Notes under the pieces: generated by a model
Database searches by the model: none
Seen by the model: only the letters and a program-made list of their open reading frames with translations
What the model was told of the DNA's origin: nothing
Shown: in pieces, positions 1 to 7,999 of the stretch
Position numbering within the stretch: position 1 is the first letter of the stretch
Layout: every line of letters begins with the position of its first letter
Program-made: the position numbers and the translations under genes
Source of the DNA: an uncultured Sulfurovum sp.
GTDB taxonomy: Bacteria; Campylobacterota; Campylobacteria; Campylobacterales; Sulfurovaceae
Reading direction: 5' to 3'
NCBI GenBank assembly: GCA_902727915.1
Contig: CACVAU010000084.1
Location: forward strand, 1 to 64,000
Length of the DNA stretch: 64,000 bases

Positions 1-14
1 GCATTTTTTTATCC

Positions 15-61
15 ATTTCGACCAGAAACTTAGTTGTTTCTTTGGGGTTTATGGTCGAAAT
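15..61. repeat. Nested inverted repeat at window edge
   Basis: Ten-base arms ATTTCGACCA (15-24) and TGGTCGAAAT (52-61) are perfect complements. They enclose a second pair, AGAAAC (24-29) and GTTTCT (36-41). The structure lies about 60 bases beyond the stop of the truncated ATPase and has no clear U-run on either side. It could be a transcription end, a recombination end or the tip of a small element; sequence left of the window would decide. Confidence 0.5.
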
Positions 62-123
62 TATACCGTATTATTGGCTTTAAATGACTAAGTATAGGGG
101 TTTTATTGGTTTTTCATGCTTGA

Positions 124-948
124 CTACTTAGCCAATGTTCCCCACGATGCTCCTACAGCTGAACTTAGTTTAGAGACATTTAAATCATAAGGCTTAGTTA
201 CACAAAGCATGTAGATTATCTTTTTGAGTTTCTCTAGTTTTTCTGTATCAATATTATAAATAGCCGATAGATCAGAGTCTATTGTCAAATTAATAACTTC
301 AAGTAATTTTTGGGGATAATCCACCAAAGTCTCTTGATAAAAAGGATAACAACCATATTCAAGATAGTTATTAAACTGCTCCAGTGGTCTCACTCTTTTC
401 ATAATCTCTGAAGCGATATCAAAATGATTTTCCACTATTTCATCTAAGGTATATGCCTTAAATTCTTCACCAGTTTGCAACTCCATAAACTCACGCAATG
501 ATAAAACACCTAAGTCATGCACTACAGCTCTTCGACTCAAATCACCTGAAGCATGTTCTAACTCCAAAGCTGATGAACCAGAAAAAATAACATTCAAATC
601 AAAAATGTCATAAATGGCTTTTAATGCTTGAGAAAAGTTTCTACTTTTATGTATCTCGTCTATAATCAAAAGCTCTCCACCTCTAGCATAGAAATGTTCA
701 GCTATTTCATATAGACTCACACCTACCATAGCAGGATGGTCACAGTTAATAAAAAAAATTTTAGAGGCAGGTAGATTGGTTATCTTAGCATACTGTTGTA
801 AAATAGTACTCTTACCCGACCCTCTTGGACCTTTTATTCCTATGAGTTTAGAAGAAAAATCTATTTTATTGAAAAGCCAACGTTTATAAGTGGGGACATC
901 TTTAGCTAATATTTGTGCAGATATTTTTTGTAATATAGGTATATTCAT
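124..948 (-). CDS. AAA (AAA_14-type) ATPase, C-terminally truncated
   Basis: ATP-binding protein of the prokaryotic AAA_14/DUF4143 group. Members are about 400 residues and have an N-terminal ATPase and a C-terminal nuclease-like domain; their function is largely unknown. Visible are a Walker A motif GPRGSGKST (about residues 40-48), a Walker B motif LLIIDEIH (93-100) and a sensor-like IFSGSS stretch (about 120-126). The 274-residue protein ends with an early winged-helix stretch (SSAVGASWGTLAK) and a TAG, so the rest of that domain and all of DUF4143 are missing. Reading past the TAG meets another stop within eight codons and shows no homologous continuation. The start has a GAGG ribosome site 7 bases upstream. 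It is probably a decayed accessory gene, though the ATPase core is intact. Confidence 0.75.
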   Translation of the reverse strand: MNIPILQKISAQILAKDVPTYKRWLFNKIDFSSKLIGIKGPRGSGKSTILQQYAKITNLPASKIFFINCDHPAMVGVSLYEIAEHFYARGGELLIIDEIHKSRNFSQALKAIYDIFDLNVIFSGSSALELEHASGDLSRRAVVHDLGVLSLREFMELQTGEEFKAYTLDEIVENHFDIASEIMKRVRPLEQFNNYLEYGCYPFYQETLVDYPQKLLEVINLTIDSDLSAIYNIDTEKLEKLKKIIYMLCVTKPYDLNVSKLSSAVGASWGTLAK

Positions 949-958
949 GATTTACCTC

Positions 959-1013
959 TGTCTTAAGTCTATTTAACAGTATATTATTTTTTGTCTTTAA
1001 TTGACTTAAGACA
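959..1013 (-). promoter_or_regulatory. Inverted repeat upstream of the ATPase gene
   Basis: TGTCTTAAGTC (959-969) and GACTTAAGACA (1003-1013) are perfect 11-base inverted arms. TTGTCTT (991-997) forms a further overlapping pair with AAGACAA (1008-1014). The repeats lie between the antitoxin stop (1041) and the ATPase start (948), where an operator for the ATPase or an intercistronic hairpin would sit. An operator bound by the neighbouring ribbon-helix-helix protein is an inference only. Confidence 0.45.
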
Positions 1014-1040
1014 AGTTCTGGTTTATTCTAAGGCTATAAA

Positions 1041-1274
1041 TTATAATTCTTTCCATACTTCTTCAGCTGGAATAGTTCTTATCTTTCTTACTTCCAATTC
1101 TTTTAAACGTTTAGAAGCTAATTTTTCATCAAGCATATCAAAATAATGAATTAGTGCTTGTTCTATAAGCTTATTTCTATTAATCTCTAACTCATCCACA
1201 AAGATATTTAATTCACTTAATGTAGTTTTAGACAATATAATATTTAATTTGTGAGTATTCTTATTACTAATCAT
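1041..1274 (-). CDS. Ribbon-helix-helix antitoxin-like protein, orphan
   Basis: A 77-residue protein with the layout of type II antitoxins. A short N-terminal beta strand (KLNIILSKTTLSELNIFV) is followed by two helices of a ribbon-helix-helix DNA-binding fold, then a tail ending IPAEEVWKEL, which matches the C-terminal signature of many RelB/ParD-like antitoxins. The start has AAAGGA 9 bases upstream. Such genes are normally followed at once by a RelE/ParE-type toxin. Here the 90 bases downstream hold no open frame and the next gene is the truncated ATPase, so the toxin is missing. The fold call is by pattern, and the exact family is uncertain. Confidence 0.7.
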   Translation of the reverse strand: MISNKNTHKLNIILSKTTLSELNIFVDELEINRNKLIEQALIHYFDMLDEKLASKRLKELEVRKIRTIPAEEVWKEL

Positions 1275-1311
1275 AGTCTAATCCTTTCAAAACTATCTAT
1301 ATACCTATGAT

Positions 1312-2244
1312 TTACTTTTTTCTATTTTGTAATTTTAATCCATTGTTTATATCTAATACAGCTTCTTCTGTATAGATAGAGTTTTGAAATAACTTAGAAC
1401 CAGTCGCAATGAGTACTCGTTCAATTAATAGTCTAGTATGATCTGAAGTTTCAGGTGGCAGTTGAATAACAGCATATTCGCTCCAATTTTCAAATGAATG
1501 ATGCTGTTGATTAACTGGATACCTTTTCGCTAAAGATTGTTTTGTTTCACCAAAATAAACCTCTTTATTCTCTCTATTTAACAAAAGGTAAATATTATTT
1601 TCATTTATTTCTTTAACAATCTCTTCTCTTGGCTTCCATTCAGTAACTTGGATTCGTCTAAGTAACTCATCTTCTGAACTTAATAGATAGTCAGCAATTA
1701 AGTAAGAGCTTAACTCTTTAAAAACTTTTGGAAAACCTTGTGACTCATCTTTAACCCGAAAAAACTCTTTAATAGTGACAATTGGTTTATCATCTTTCCA
1801 TACAATTTTTACTTGTAACTGTTCTTTAAAACCACCAATATCAAACTCTGTATATCGCAGTTTTTTATAATGCTCATCTCCAATATGAAATTCTAACGCT
1901 CTTACAAAACTTTTAGGATAATCTTTAGCAAGTTGTACGGCAAATTGGTTATCCCATTTTAACCTAAATGAACTTTCTTTATTTCTCTTTTTTATATCAG
2001 ATAAAGTCAACTTTGCATTGAAAACATATTTTTCTCTACCTAGCTCTTTTGGAGAAGTATAATTTATTTGGACTTCCCATGTCCCTTTCTCACACTTATT
2101 TAAACAATTCTCACCCCACATCTTAACGTAACTAGAAGGAATAGTAATCGTTAAATCATTAATAAACATAGACTTATGTATATCCAAAGGAAAAAAGTCG
2201 GATGAAAGTCTAATAGGCTGTACTCTATCTCTTCGCTTATCCAT
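1312..2244 (-). CDS. GIY-YIG type II restriction endonuclease (predicted)
   Basis: Predicted partner of the adjacent cytosine methyltransferase. The last ~95 residues read as a GIY-YIG nuclease in the order expected for the family: NIY (217-219, first Tyr at 219), VYFG (229-232, second Tyr at 230), Arg241 in LAKRY, His248/249, metal-binding Glu275 in LLIERV, and Asn288 in FQNS. This order matches Eco29kI-type enzymes. The first ~210 residues are unrecognised and may form a target-recognition domain; Eco29kI itself is only about 214 residues. It starts 13 bases after the methyltransferase stop, so the two are co-transcribed with the methyltransferase first. Specificity cannot be read from sequence. 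Confidence 0.8.
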   Translation of the reverse strand: MDKRRDRVQPIRLSSDFFPLDIHKSMFINDLTITIPSSYVKMWGENCLNKCEKGTWEVQINYTSPKELGREKYVFNAKLTLSDIKKRNKESSFRLKWDNQFAVQLAKDYPKSFVRALEFHIGDEHYKKLRYTEFDIGGFKEQLQVKIVWKDDKPIVTIKEFFRVKDESQGFPKVFKELSSYLIADYLLSSEDELLRRIQVTEWKPREEIVKEINENNIYLLLNRENKEVYFGETKQSLAKRYPVNQQHHSFENWSEYAVIQLPPETSDHTRLLIERVLIATGSKLFQNSIYTEEAVLDINNGLKLQNRKK

Positions 2245-2257
2245 AGTTTCACGTACC

Positions 2258-3583
2258 TTAATTATTTATTGACTCTAATAGGTTTTGGGCTATAGATTCA
2301 ACAATCCCAACGACCAAAGCATTACCCATTAAAAAAGCCCGTTTACTGTCTGTTACACCCTCAGTATGATTATCAGGGAACATATTAAGTCTTTCAAGTT
2401 CAATAGGGGTTAAACGTCTATGTCGTCCATTCACACATACTACATGCTTAAAACGTGAAGCTGCTGCTCCTCCTTCACCTGTAATAATAGTTCTTGATGG
2501 CTTATCTAGTGCATCTGGAAAGCCCATACTTCCTTCGCTGTAAGTATATTGATGTCCCGTTTTTTTATTAACACGTTCAATAGATTTTGCACCTTTTTGA
2601 TACTGCCATTTTTCTAACTCTTCATCATCAATATAAAATTCTTTAGCTACATCTTTTTCATCAATTAAAAAGTCACCTAAAACCGATTGATTACCACTGT
2701 AGTCTATTTCAATTCTAGTGGTATAATATTTTCCATCAACCATATAGCCACTTTCCCAAAAAGCATTCTTTTTAGGAGTTTTACTATTAAAGTTTTCAGT
2801 AATCTCAACCAAGTCACTCTCTAATTCTTCAACAATCAATGTTTTATTATCTATTGGTTTTATGGGGAAAGTTTGTGATAGTAATAATTCTTTATTTATC
2901 AATTCATTCGTTGAGAACGCATTTAACTTACCATAAAGTTTTGTACCTTTTTTATAAGCCAAAATAAACACACGTCTTCGTCTTTGAGGCATGCCATATT
3001 CCGAAGCATTAATAACACGCCATTCAACAGCATAACCAAGAGAGTTTAATGATGAAAGTATAATTGCAAAGTCACGACCACGTTGAGAAGCAGGAGACTT
3101 AAGGAGTCTATCTACGTTTTCAAGTAATAAATACTTAGGTGCTTTCTCTTGTTTTTGAAATAATATTTTGTAAATAGACCACCATAAAACACCTTTTTTA
3201 CCAACAATACCATGGGAGTTTTTTAATGTACTAGCAACAGAATAGTCTTGACAAGGAAAACCACCAACCAACAGGTCATGCTCTGGAATATCATCAACAT
3301 TAACAGTATCAATATCTTCATTAGAATGTTTATCAAAGCCAAACCTTGCACAATACACATCAGAAGCATGTTGTGTTTTTGTAGAAGGCTCCCATTGATT
3401 GCTCCAAGAAACTTCAAAAGCTTTTTCTTTGGTTGAAGCTCTTTCTAAACCAATACGAAAGCCACCTACACCAGCAAATAACTCAACAGTTCTAATAATT
3501 GATTTTTTTGAATTATTCATTGAAGTCGTCAAAGTCTCTCTTTGTAAATTATTTTGAATATGAAATAAGTTTGGAGTAACCAT
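2258..3583 (-). CDS. DNA cytosine-5 methyltransferase
   Basis: C5-cytosine methyltransferase of the Dcm family, 441 residues. Motif I ELFAGVGGF (34-42) binds AdoMet. Motif IV GGFPCQDYS carries the catalytic Cys111. Motif VI is ENV (155-157), motif VIII QRRRRVF (200-206), then a variable target-recognition region (about 250-390) and motifs IX-X near RRLTPIELERL and GNALV. The start at 3583 is supported by AGAAAGG 8 bases upstream; a later Met (residue 22) is possible. Together with the downstream GIY-YIG nuclease it forms a complete type II restriction-modification system. A strong palindrome lies 58-88 bases upstream. Confidence 0.93.
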   Translation of the reverse strand: MVTPNLFHIQNNLQRETLTTSMNNSKKSIIRTVELFAGVGGFRIGLERASTKEKAFEVSWSNQWEPSTKTQHASDVYCARFGFDKHSNEDIDTVNVDDIPEHDLLVGGFPCQDYSVASTLKNSHGIVGKKGVLWWSIYKILFQKQEKAPKYLLLENVDRLLKSPASQRGRDFAIILSSLNSLGYAVEWRVINASEYGMPQRRRRVFILAYKKGTKLYGKLNAFSTNELINKELLLSQTFPIKPIDNKTLIVEELESDLVEITENFNSKTPKKNAFWESGYMVDGKYYTTRIEIDYSGNQSVLGDFLIDEKDVAKEFYIDDEELEKWQYQKGAKSIERVNKKTGHQYTYSEGSMGFPDALDKPSRTIITGEGGAAASRFKHVVCVNGRHRRLTPIELERLNMFPDNHTEGVTDSKRAFLMGNALVVGIVESIAQNLLESINN

Positions 3584-3640
3584 GGTAAATACCTTTCTAA
3601 CAGTTTATGTTAAAAAGATATCTAATTTTTTTATTTTTCA

Positions 3641-3671
3641 GTAGAAATATGACAAATTGTCATATTCCTAC
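3641..3671. promoter_or_regulatory. Near-perfect 31-bp palindrome upstream of methyltransferase
   Basis: Fifteen-base arms (3641-3655 and 3657-3671) around one central base, with a single mismatch (3645/3667). The core AATATGACAA/TTGTCATATT is perfect. It overlaps the hom stop codon and lies 58 bases upstream of the methyltransferase ATG. No U-run follows on the minus strand, so it does not look like a standard terminator. An operator for restriction-modification expression is the favoured reading (inference). Confidence 0.5.
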
Positions 3672-4933
3672 TTCTCAATCCTCATCATAGAAATCTCACC
3701 ATGAACACAGTCAAGTTGTTTAAAGGCTAACATAGCCTCTTGAATTCTAGCTTCTTGACACTCGTGTGTTGTGAAAAGAAGTTTTACTCTTCCATCTTCA
3801 ACATGAGGTTTTTGTAACATAGACTCAATAGAGATACCAAAACCATCAAAGGCATTACTTACTTTAGCTAATACACCTGACTGATCATCTACTTCCATAC
3901 GTAGGTAGTAATGTGTTACTATCTCTTCTTCAGGAAGAAGTTCTAAACCTCCACCTTCTAAACCTCTTTTATAACCTAACATTGGTCCTTGGTTTCCACG
4001 AACAATGTCTACAATGTCTGCAATAACAGCAGAAGCCGTAGCATCACCACCAGCTCCAGGTCCATAGTACATTGTTTCACCTACTCTATCACCTACGACA
4101 GAAACAGCATTCATAACACCATCTACCTTAGCTATCATGCTTGTTGCAGGAATCATGGTTGGGTGAACTCTAAGTTCTACCCCTTCAGGTGTTTTTTTAG
4201 AAATTCCAAGCAGTTTAATCTCATAACCAAACTCTTTAGCAAAGTCGACATCTGTAGGCGTAATGTTTTCAATACCTTCAATCAAAATGTCTTCTGGTTT
4301 AGCATCAATCCCATAAGCAATACTCGCCAAAATGAGAAGCTTATGAGAAGCATCAAAACCACCAACATCAAACGTTGGGTCAGCTTCTGCATAACCTAAC
4401 TCTTGCGACTCTTTTAAAATGTCATCATATGAAGCACCATTGTTAATCATATTGGTTAACATATAGTTCGTTGTACCATTCATAATACCCTGAATAGACT
4501 CAATATGATTCGCTGCTAAACCATTTCTTAAAGCACCAATGATAGGAATTCCACCTGCTGTACTTGCTTCGTACATTAAGGGTAAATCACCTGCAATCTC
4601 TTGAAGTTCATAACGATGATATGCCAGTAATGCTTTGTTTGCTGTAACAACAGCTTTACCATTTTCCAATGCTTTTTTTACTAAAGCGTAAGGCTCTTCA
4701 ATACCACCCATAAGCTCTACTACAATGTCAATTTCAGGGTCATCCACAACATCATAAGGATTATCTGAAAGTTTAATAGAAACACCTCTATCTTTTGAAA
4801 GATTTTTAACCACACCAGCTTTAACAAGAAGTTTCTTACCAGCTCTTGCTTCTAAAATGTCAGCATTCTCTTCTAAGATATTGGCAACACTTGCCCCTAC
4901 TGTTCCTACGCCAAGTATTCCTATTTTGACCAT
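3668..4933 (-). CDS. hom: Homoserine dehydrogenase
   Basis: Catalyses NAD(P)H-dependent reduction of aspartate semialdehyde to homoserine, the branch to threonine and methionine. The N-terminal Rossmann motif is GILGVGTVGASV (about 4-15). The catalytic domain contains NGTTNYML and the GYAEADPTFDVGG signature (about 195-207), with the expected Asp/Lys active-site region after it. A C-terminal ACT domain (about 345-421, from YYLRMEVDDQSGVLAKV) suggests feedback control by threonine. The length of 421 residues fits the monofunctional form. Its ATG follows the stop of the upstream aminotransferase with no gap, with AAGGGG as ribosome site. Confidence 0.96.
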   Translation of the reverse strand: MVKIGILGVGTVGASVANILEENADILEARAGKKLLVKAGVVKNLSKDRGVSIKLSDNPYDVVDDPEIDIVVELMGGIEEPYALVKKALENGKAVVTANKALLAYHRYELQEIAGDLPLMYEASTAGGIPIIGALRNGLAANHIESIQGIMNGTTNYMLTNMINNGASYDDILKESQELGYAEADPTFDVGGFDASHKLLILASIAYGIDAKPEDILIEGIENITPTDVDFAKEFGYEIKLLGISKKTPEGVELRVHPTMIPATSMIAKVDGVMNAVSVVGDRVGETMYYGPGAGGDATASAVIADIVDIVRGNQGPMLGYKRGLEGGGLELLPEEEIVTHYYLRMEVDDQSGVLAKVSNAFDGFGISIESMLQKPHVEDGRVKLLFTTHECQEARIQEAMLAFKQLDCVHGEISMMRIEK

Positions 4934-6172
4934 TTATTCCCCTTTTCTTTTATTTTCTTCTTCAACTGTTTTCAAAAACTTCTTAATATTTCTTGCTGCT
5001 TGACGAATTCTATTTTCATTTTCTATCAGTGCAATACGAACATACTGGTCACCATATTTACCAAAACCAATTCCTGGACTTACAGCAACATTGGCTTCAA
5101 CCAATAATCTTTTAGCAAACTCAAGTGACCCCATAGCTCTGCATGATTCTGGAATTTTTCCCCAAATAAACATAGACGCATTTGGTTTACCCATTTTCCA
5201 CCCAGCATTATCAAATGCATCTAACATCACATCTCTACGTTTTAAATAACGAGGAATAATCTCTTTGTCTGGCACATCATGGTGTTCATCAAGTGCTACG
5301 GTAGCTGCAACTTGAATAGGGGTAAACATTCCATAGTCTAACCAAGACTTAATACTTTGTAATGCACCAATAAGCTTCTTATTACCCACCACAAAACCAA
5401 CACGCCAACCAGCCATGTTGTAAGACTTTGACATAGTATACGCCTCAACAGCCACATCTTTAGCACCCTCAACCTCTAAAATAGAAGGGGTACTATAACC
5501 GTCAAAAGTAATATCAGCATAAGCAATATCAGAGATAATATAAAATCGTTCTTCTTTTGCTAAAGCAACAATACGTTTGTAAAAATTAGGAGTAACAGTT
5601 GCTGTTGTTGGGTTATGAGGAAAGTTTAAAATCAAAAATTTTGCACGTGGTAAAGAGTTGTTTAACGCCTCTTTTACATCAGCAATGAACTGATCTTCAT
5701 CTACTTCAAAGTTCTCTTCATCAAATTTTAATTGCATTTTCTCAACATTTGCACCAGCTAAAATAAAAGCTTGTGAATGAATAGGATAAGTAGGATCAGG
5801 AACAATCGCAACATCTCCTGGGTTAGAAATGGCTTGTACTAAATGTACATAACCTTCTTTAGATCCCATGGTTGCGACCACTTCTGTGTCAGGATCTAAC
5901 ATAACATTGTATTTACGTTTATACCATTTACACATGGCAAGTCTAAGTTTATAAATCCCTTTACTTGCAGAGTAACCATGTGTTTTATCACGTTGTGCTG
6001 TTTCACATAATTTATCAATAATTGGTTGAGGTGTTCTCGCATCAGGATTCCCCATGGAAAAATCTATAATATCTTCACCATCTCTTCTTGCTGCCATTTT
6101 TAGGTCATTTATCTCAGCAAAAATATACTTCGGCAATCTATTTATTTTTTCAAATTGAATCTCATCAAACAT
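4934..6172 (-). CDS. alaC: AlaC-type class I/II aminotransferase
   Basis: PLP-dependent aminotransferase of fold type I, closest in motifs to E. coli AlaC (glutamate-pyruvate aminotransferase): a RLPKYIF start, FSMGNPDARTPQPI, HGYSASKGI, TMGSKEGYVHL and the PLP-lysine site SKSYNMAGWRVGF. Homologues in this phylum are also annotated as aspartate or LL-diaminopimelate aminotransferase, so the substrate is not settled. An in-frame GTG exists at 6187. The ATG at 6172 is preferred because GGAGA sits 7-8 bases before it and because the N-terminus then matches the family. It is directly followed by hom, which makes an amino-acid biosynthesis operon. Confidence 0.88.
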   Translation of the reverse strand: MFDEIQFEKINRLPKYIFAEINDLKMAARRDGEDIIDFSMGNPDARTPQPIIDKLCETAQRDKTHGYSASKGIYKLRLAMCKWYKRKYNVMLDPDTEVVATMGSKEGYVHLVQAISNPGDVAIVPDPTYPIHSQAFILAGANVEKMQLKFDEENFEVDEDQFIADVKEALNNSLPRAKFLILNFPHNPTTATVTPNFYKRIVALAKEERFYIISDIAYADITFDGYSTPSILEVEGAKDVAVEAYTMSKSYNMAGWRVGFVVGNKKLIGALQSIKSWLDYGMFTPIQVAATVALDEHHDVPDKEIIPRYLKRRDVMLDAFDNAGWKMGKPNASMFIWGKIPESCRAMGSLEFAKRLLVEANVAVSPGIGFGKYGDQYVRIALIENENRIRQAARNIKKFLKTVEEENKRKGE

Positions 6173-6272
6173 TCTTATCTTCTCCACTCATTAATTCTCT
6201 TTTGTACCTTAACATTTTTTCCATTAACTTTATTATTTATGATTTAAGAAAATTTTAAAAATGTTAAAAGCT

Positions 6273-7277
6273 TTACCAACCTCTACGTCCGTTAAGCTCT
6301 CTAAACTCTTTTTTGTCTATCTCACGTAACTCTGAACCATCTATATAAAAATAATGTTTTCTATTATCTGCTAAAGCAATGGTCTTTTCAGAAGCTACTA
6401 CCTCTAAATATCCATGACCTGTTACTAAAAGCCATCTACCCTCATTAATATTAAATGGTGTCGAAACTTTCTTCATAAACTCTCGACGTTTCTTAGTATC
6501 AAGATTAATAAACCCAAACCATAACATCCCTCTTGTAGGATTCACATTTACTATTTTAATACTACTTTCAGTACTGCTTAAATCTTCGTTCTCATTTTTT
6601 AAAATAGAACTGTTTTCTTCATTTGCTAAAAACTCTTCTGCTACCTCTTTCACAACAGCTTCAACAGATTTATTTTCTTCGGCTATTGGTTCAGCTGAAG
6701 CAAGTAAAAGTTGAACTTCATCAACCGTCTCATTTTTATCTAAAGTATCATCATCGTTTAAAGCAATGCTTTCTACCTCAGGGATAACAGGAGTCTCAAT
6801 GCTAATAGACTCCTCTTCAGGCTTTCCCACAACAACCTTGTCAGCATTTTCATCACTTACATTGTTTTCCAAAGCTTGATTATCATCAAAAAAGTCTTTT
6901 TTCTCTTCAATATTTTGAAGTAATGAGTCAAGTTTTCCTTGTGTATAAAGGTAATACCCTCCACCTAAAAGTGCAAGAATAATAAAAAGTTTAAAGAATG
7001 AAAAGCTATTACCCTCTACTGAATCTTTAGCAACCATTACTACCTTTTCATCAGCAGGTCTATGCTCATCATAATAAGTTTTAATTCTATCTCTAAGAGC
7101 TGAAACATCAATCTCTTTATATTCTCTTTCTAAAATTAACAAGAATCCCAATGCTTTTACTCTGTTTAATCTTCCAAAATCTTCTTCGACTAAATAGCCT
7201 AGGTTAACATTTGAAATATTTGTTTTTGAAGCTACCCCTTCAATACCATGTGTGTCTATAATCTCGTTAAATAACAT
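6273..7277 (-). CDS. Single-pass membrane protein, RodZ-like layout
   Basis: A 334-residue protein of unknown function. It has a cytoplasmic N-terminal part (1-94) with a helical pattern, one membrane segment (about 95-112, FFKLFIILALLGGGYYLY), a long acidic Glu/Asp/Ser linker (about 120-235), and a C-terminal globular domain containing WFGFINLDTKKRREF and LLVTGHGYLEV. Cytoplasmic helix bundle, membrane helix, low-complexity linker and extracytoplasmic beta domain is the layout of RodZ-type cell-shape proteins, but no diagnostic motif was found. The start overlaps the end of rlmB by 11 bases, so the two are translationally coupled. Confidence 0.75.
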   Translation of the reverse strand: MLFNEIIDTHGIEGVASKTNISNVNLGYLVEEDFGRLNRVKALGFLLILEREYKEIDVSALRDRIKTYYDEHRPADEKVVMVAKDSVEGNSFSFFKLFIILALLGGGYYLYTQGKLDSLLQNIEEKKDFFDDNQALENNVSDENADKVVVGKPEEESISIETPVIPEVESIALNDDDTLDKNETVDEVQLLLASAEPIAEENKSVEAVVKEVAEEFLANEENSSILKNENEDLSSTESSIKIVNVNPTRGMLWFGFINLDTKKRREFMKKVSTPFNINEGRWLLVTGHGYLEVVASEKTIALADNRKHYFYIDGSELREIDKKEFRELNGRRGW

Positions 7278-7950
7278 TTCCCATCCTATGAATTAATATT
7301 GCTGCTGCTGCACTTACATTTAGTGAATTAAACTCATGCTTCATCTCAATAGACACACTTTGGTCTATTTTTGATTTTGCTTTTTTTGAAATTCCTTCAC
7401 CCTCAGAACCTAAAACCAATACTCTTTTTTCACTAAATTCACACTTCTCAAGTTTTTCGCCATCCATGGAAGCACCATAAACAGTGAAATTTACTTGTTT
7501 AAGTTCATTAAGTACGTCTAAAATATTAGGAACAATCACAAAAGGTAAATCCAGTAAAGTACCTGAGCTTGTACGAACCATGGCTGCCATATTAAGTGTT
7601 TTAACACCTGTGGCAATCACAGCATCAACACCCAAGGCATAAGCTGAACGAATAATTGCTCCTATATTTCCCGTATCGGTTAAACCATCAAGTACTAAAA
7701 TAAAACGTTCTTTTTTTAAAGTAGCTAAATCACTCTGTTTCAAAGGTTCCATTTCAAGTAATACTCCTTGATGATTTCCCCCCTTACTCATGCTTTGCGC
7801 CCATCGTTCTTCTAAAAATTTAATCTTATCTCTATTCTCATCAAAAAGCTTTTGAGGTAAAACTCCTTTTTTGGCAATATAAACTGTTTTAATGCTTGTT
7901 TTATGCACCTCTAATGCATGTAAACAGACTTGTTTTCCATAAATAATCAT
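7267..7950 (-). CDS. rlmB: TrmH/RlmB-family 23S rRNA 2'-O-methyltransferase
   Basis: SPOUT-class RNA methyltransferase, expected to 2'-O-methylate G2251 of 23S rRNA. The N-terminal substrate-binding domain (about 1-70) begins IIYGKQVCLHALEVH. The knotted SPOUT domain contains motif 1 LTDTGNIGAIIRSAYALGVDAVI (about 89-111), motif 2 VLGSEGEGIS and motif 3 NSLNVSAAAAILIHRM at the C-terminus. The length of 227 residues is typical. No good ribosome site is seen. It lies between rsmI upstream and the membrane-protein gene, with which it overlaps, in an operon of rRNA-modification genes. Confidence 0.92.
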   Translation of the reverse strand: MIIYGKQVCLHALEVHKTSIKTVYIAKKGVLPQKLFDENRDKIKFLEERWAQSMSKGGNHQGVLLEMEPLKQSDLATLKKERFILVLDGLTDTGNIGAIIRSAYALGVDAVIATGVKTLNMAAMVRTSSGTLLDLPFVIVPNILDVLNELKQVNFTVYGASMDGEKLEKCEFSEKRVLVLGSEGEGISKKAKSKIDQSVSIEMKHEFNSLNVSAAAAILIHRMGNVI

Positions 7951-7999
7951 AAAAATGATTTTACCCTTTTTTTGCTGTGGTTCTATTATTCTACGTTCT

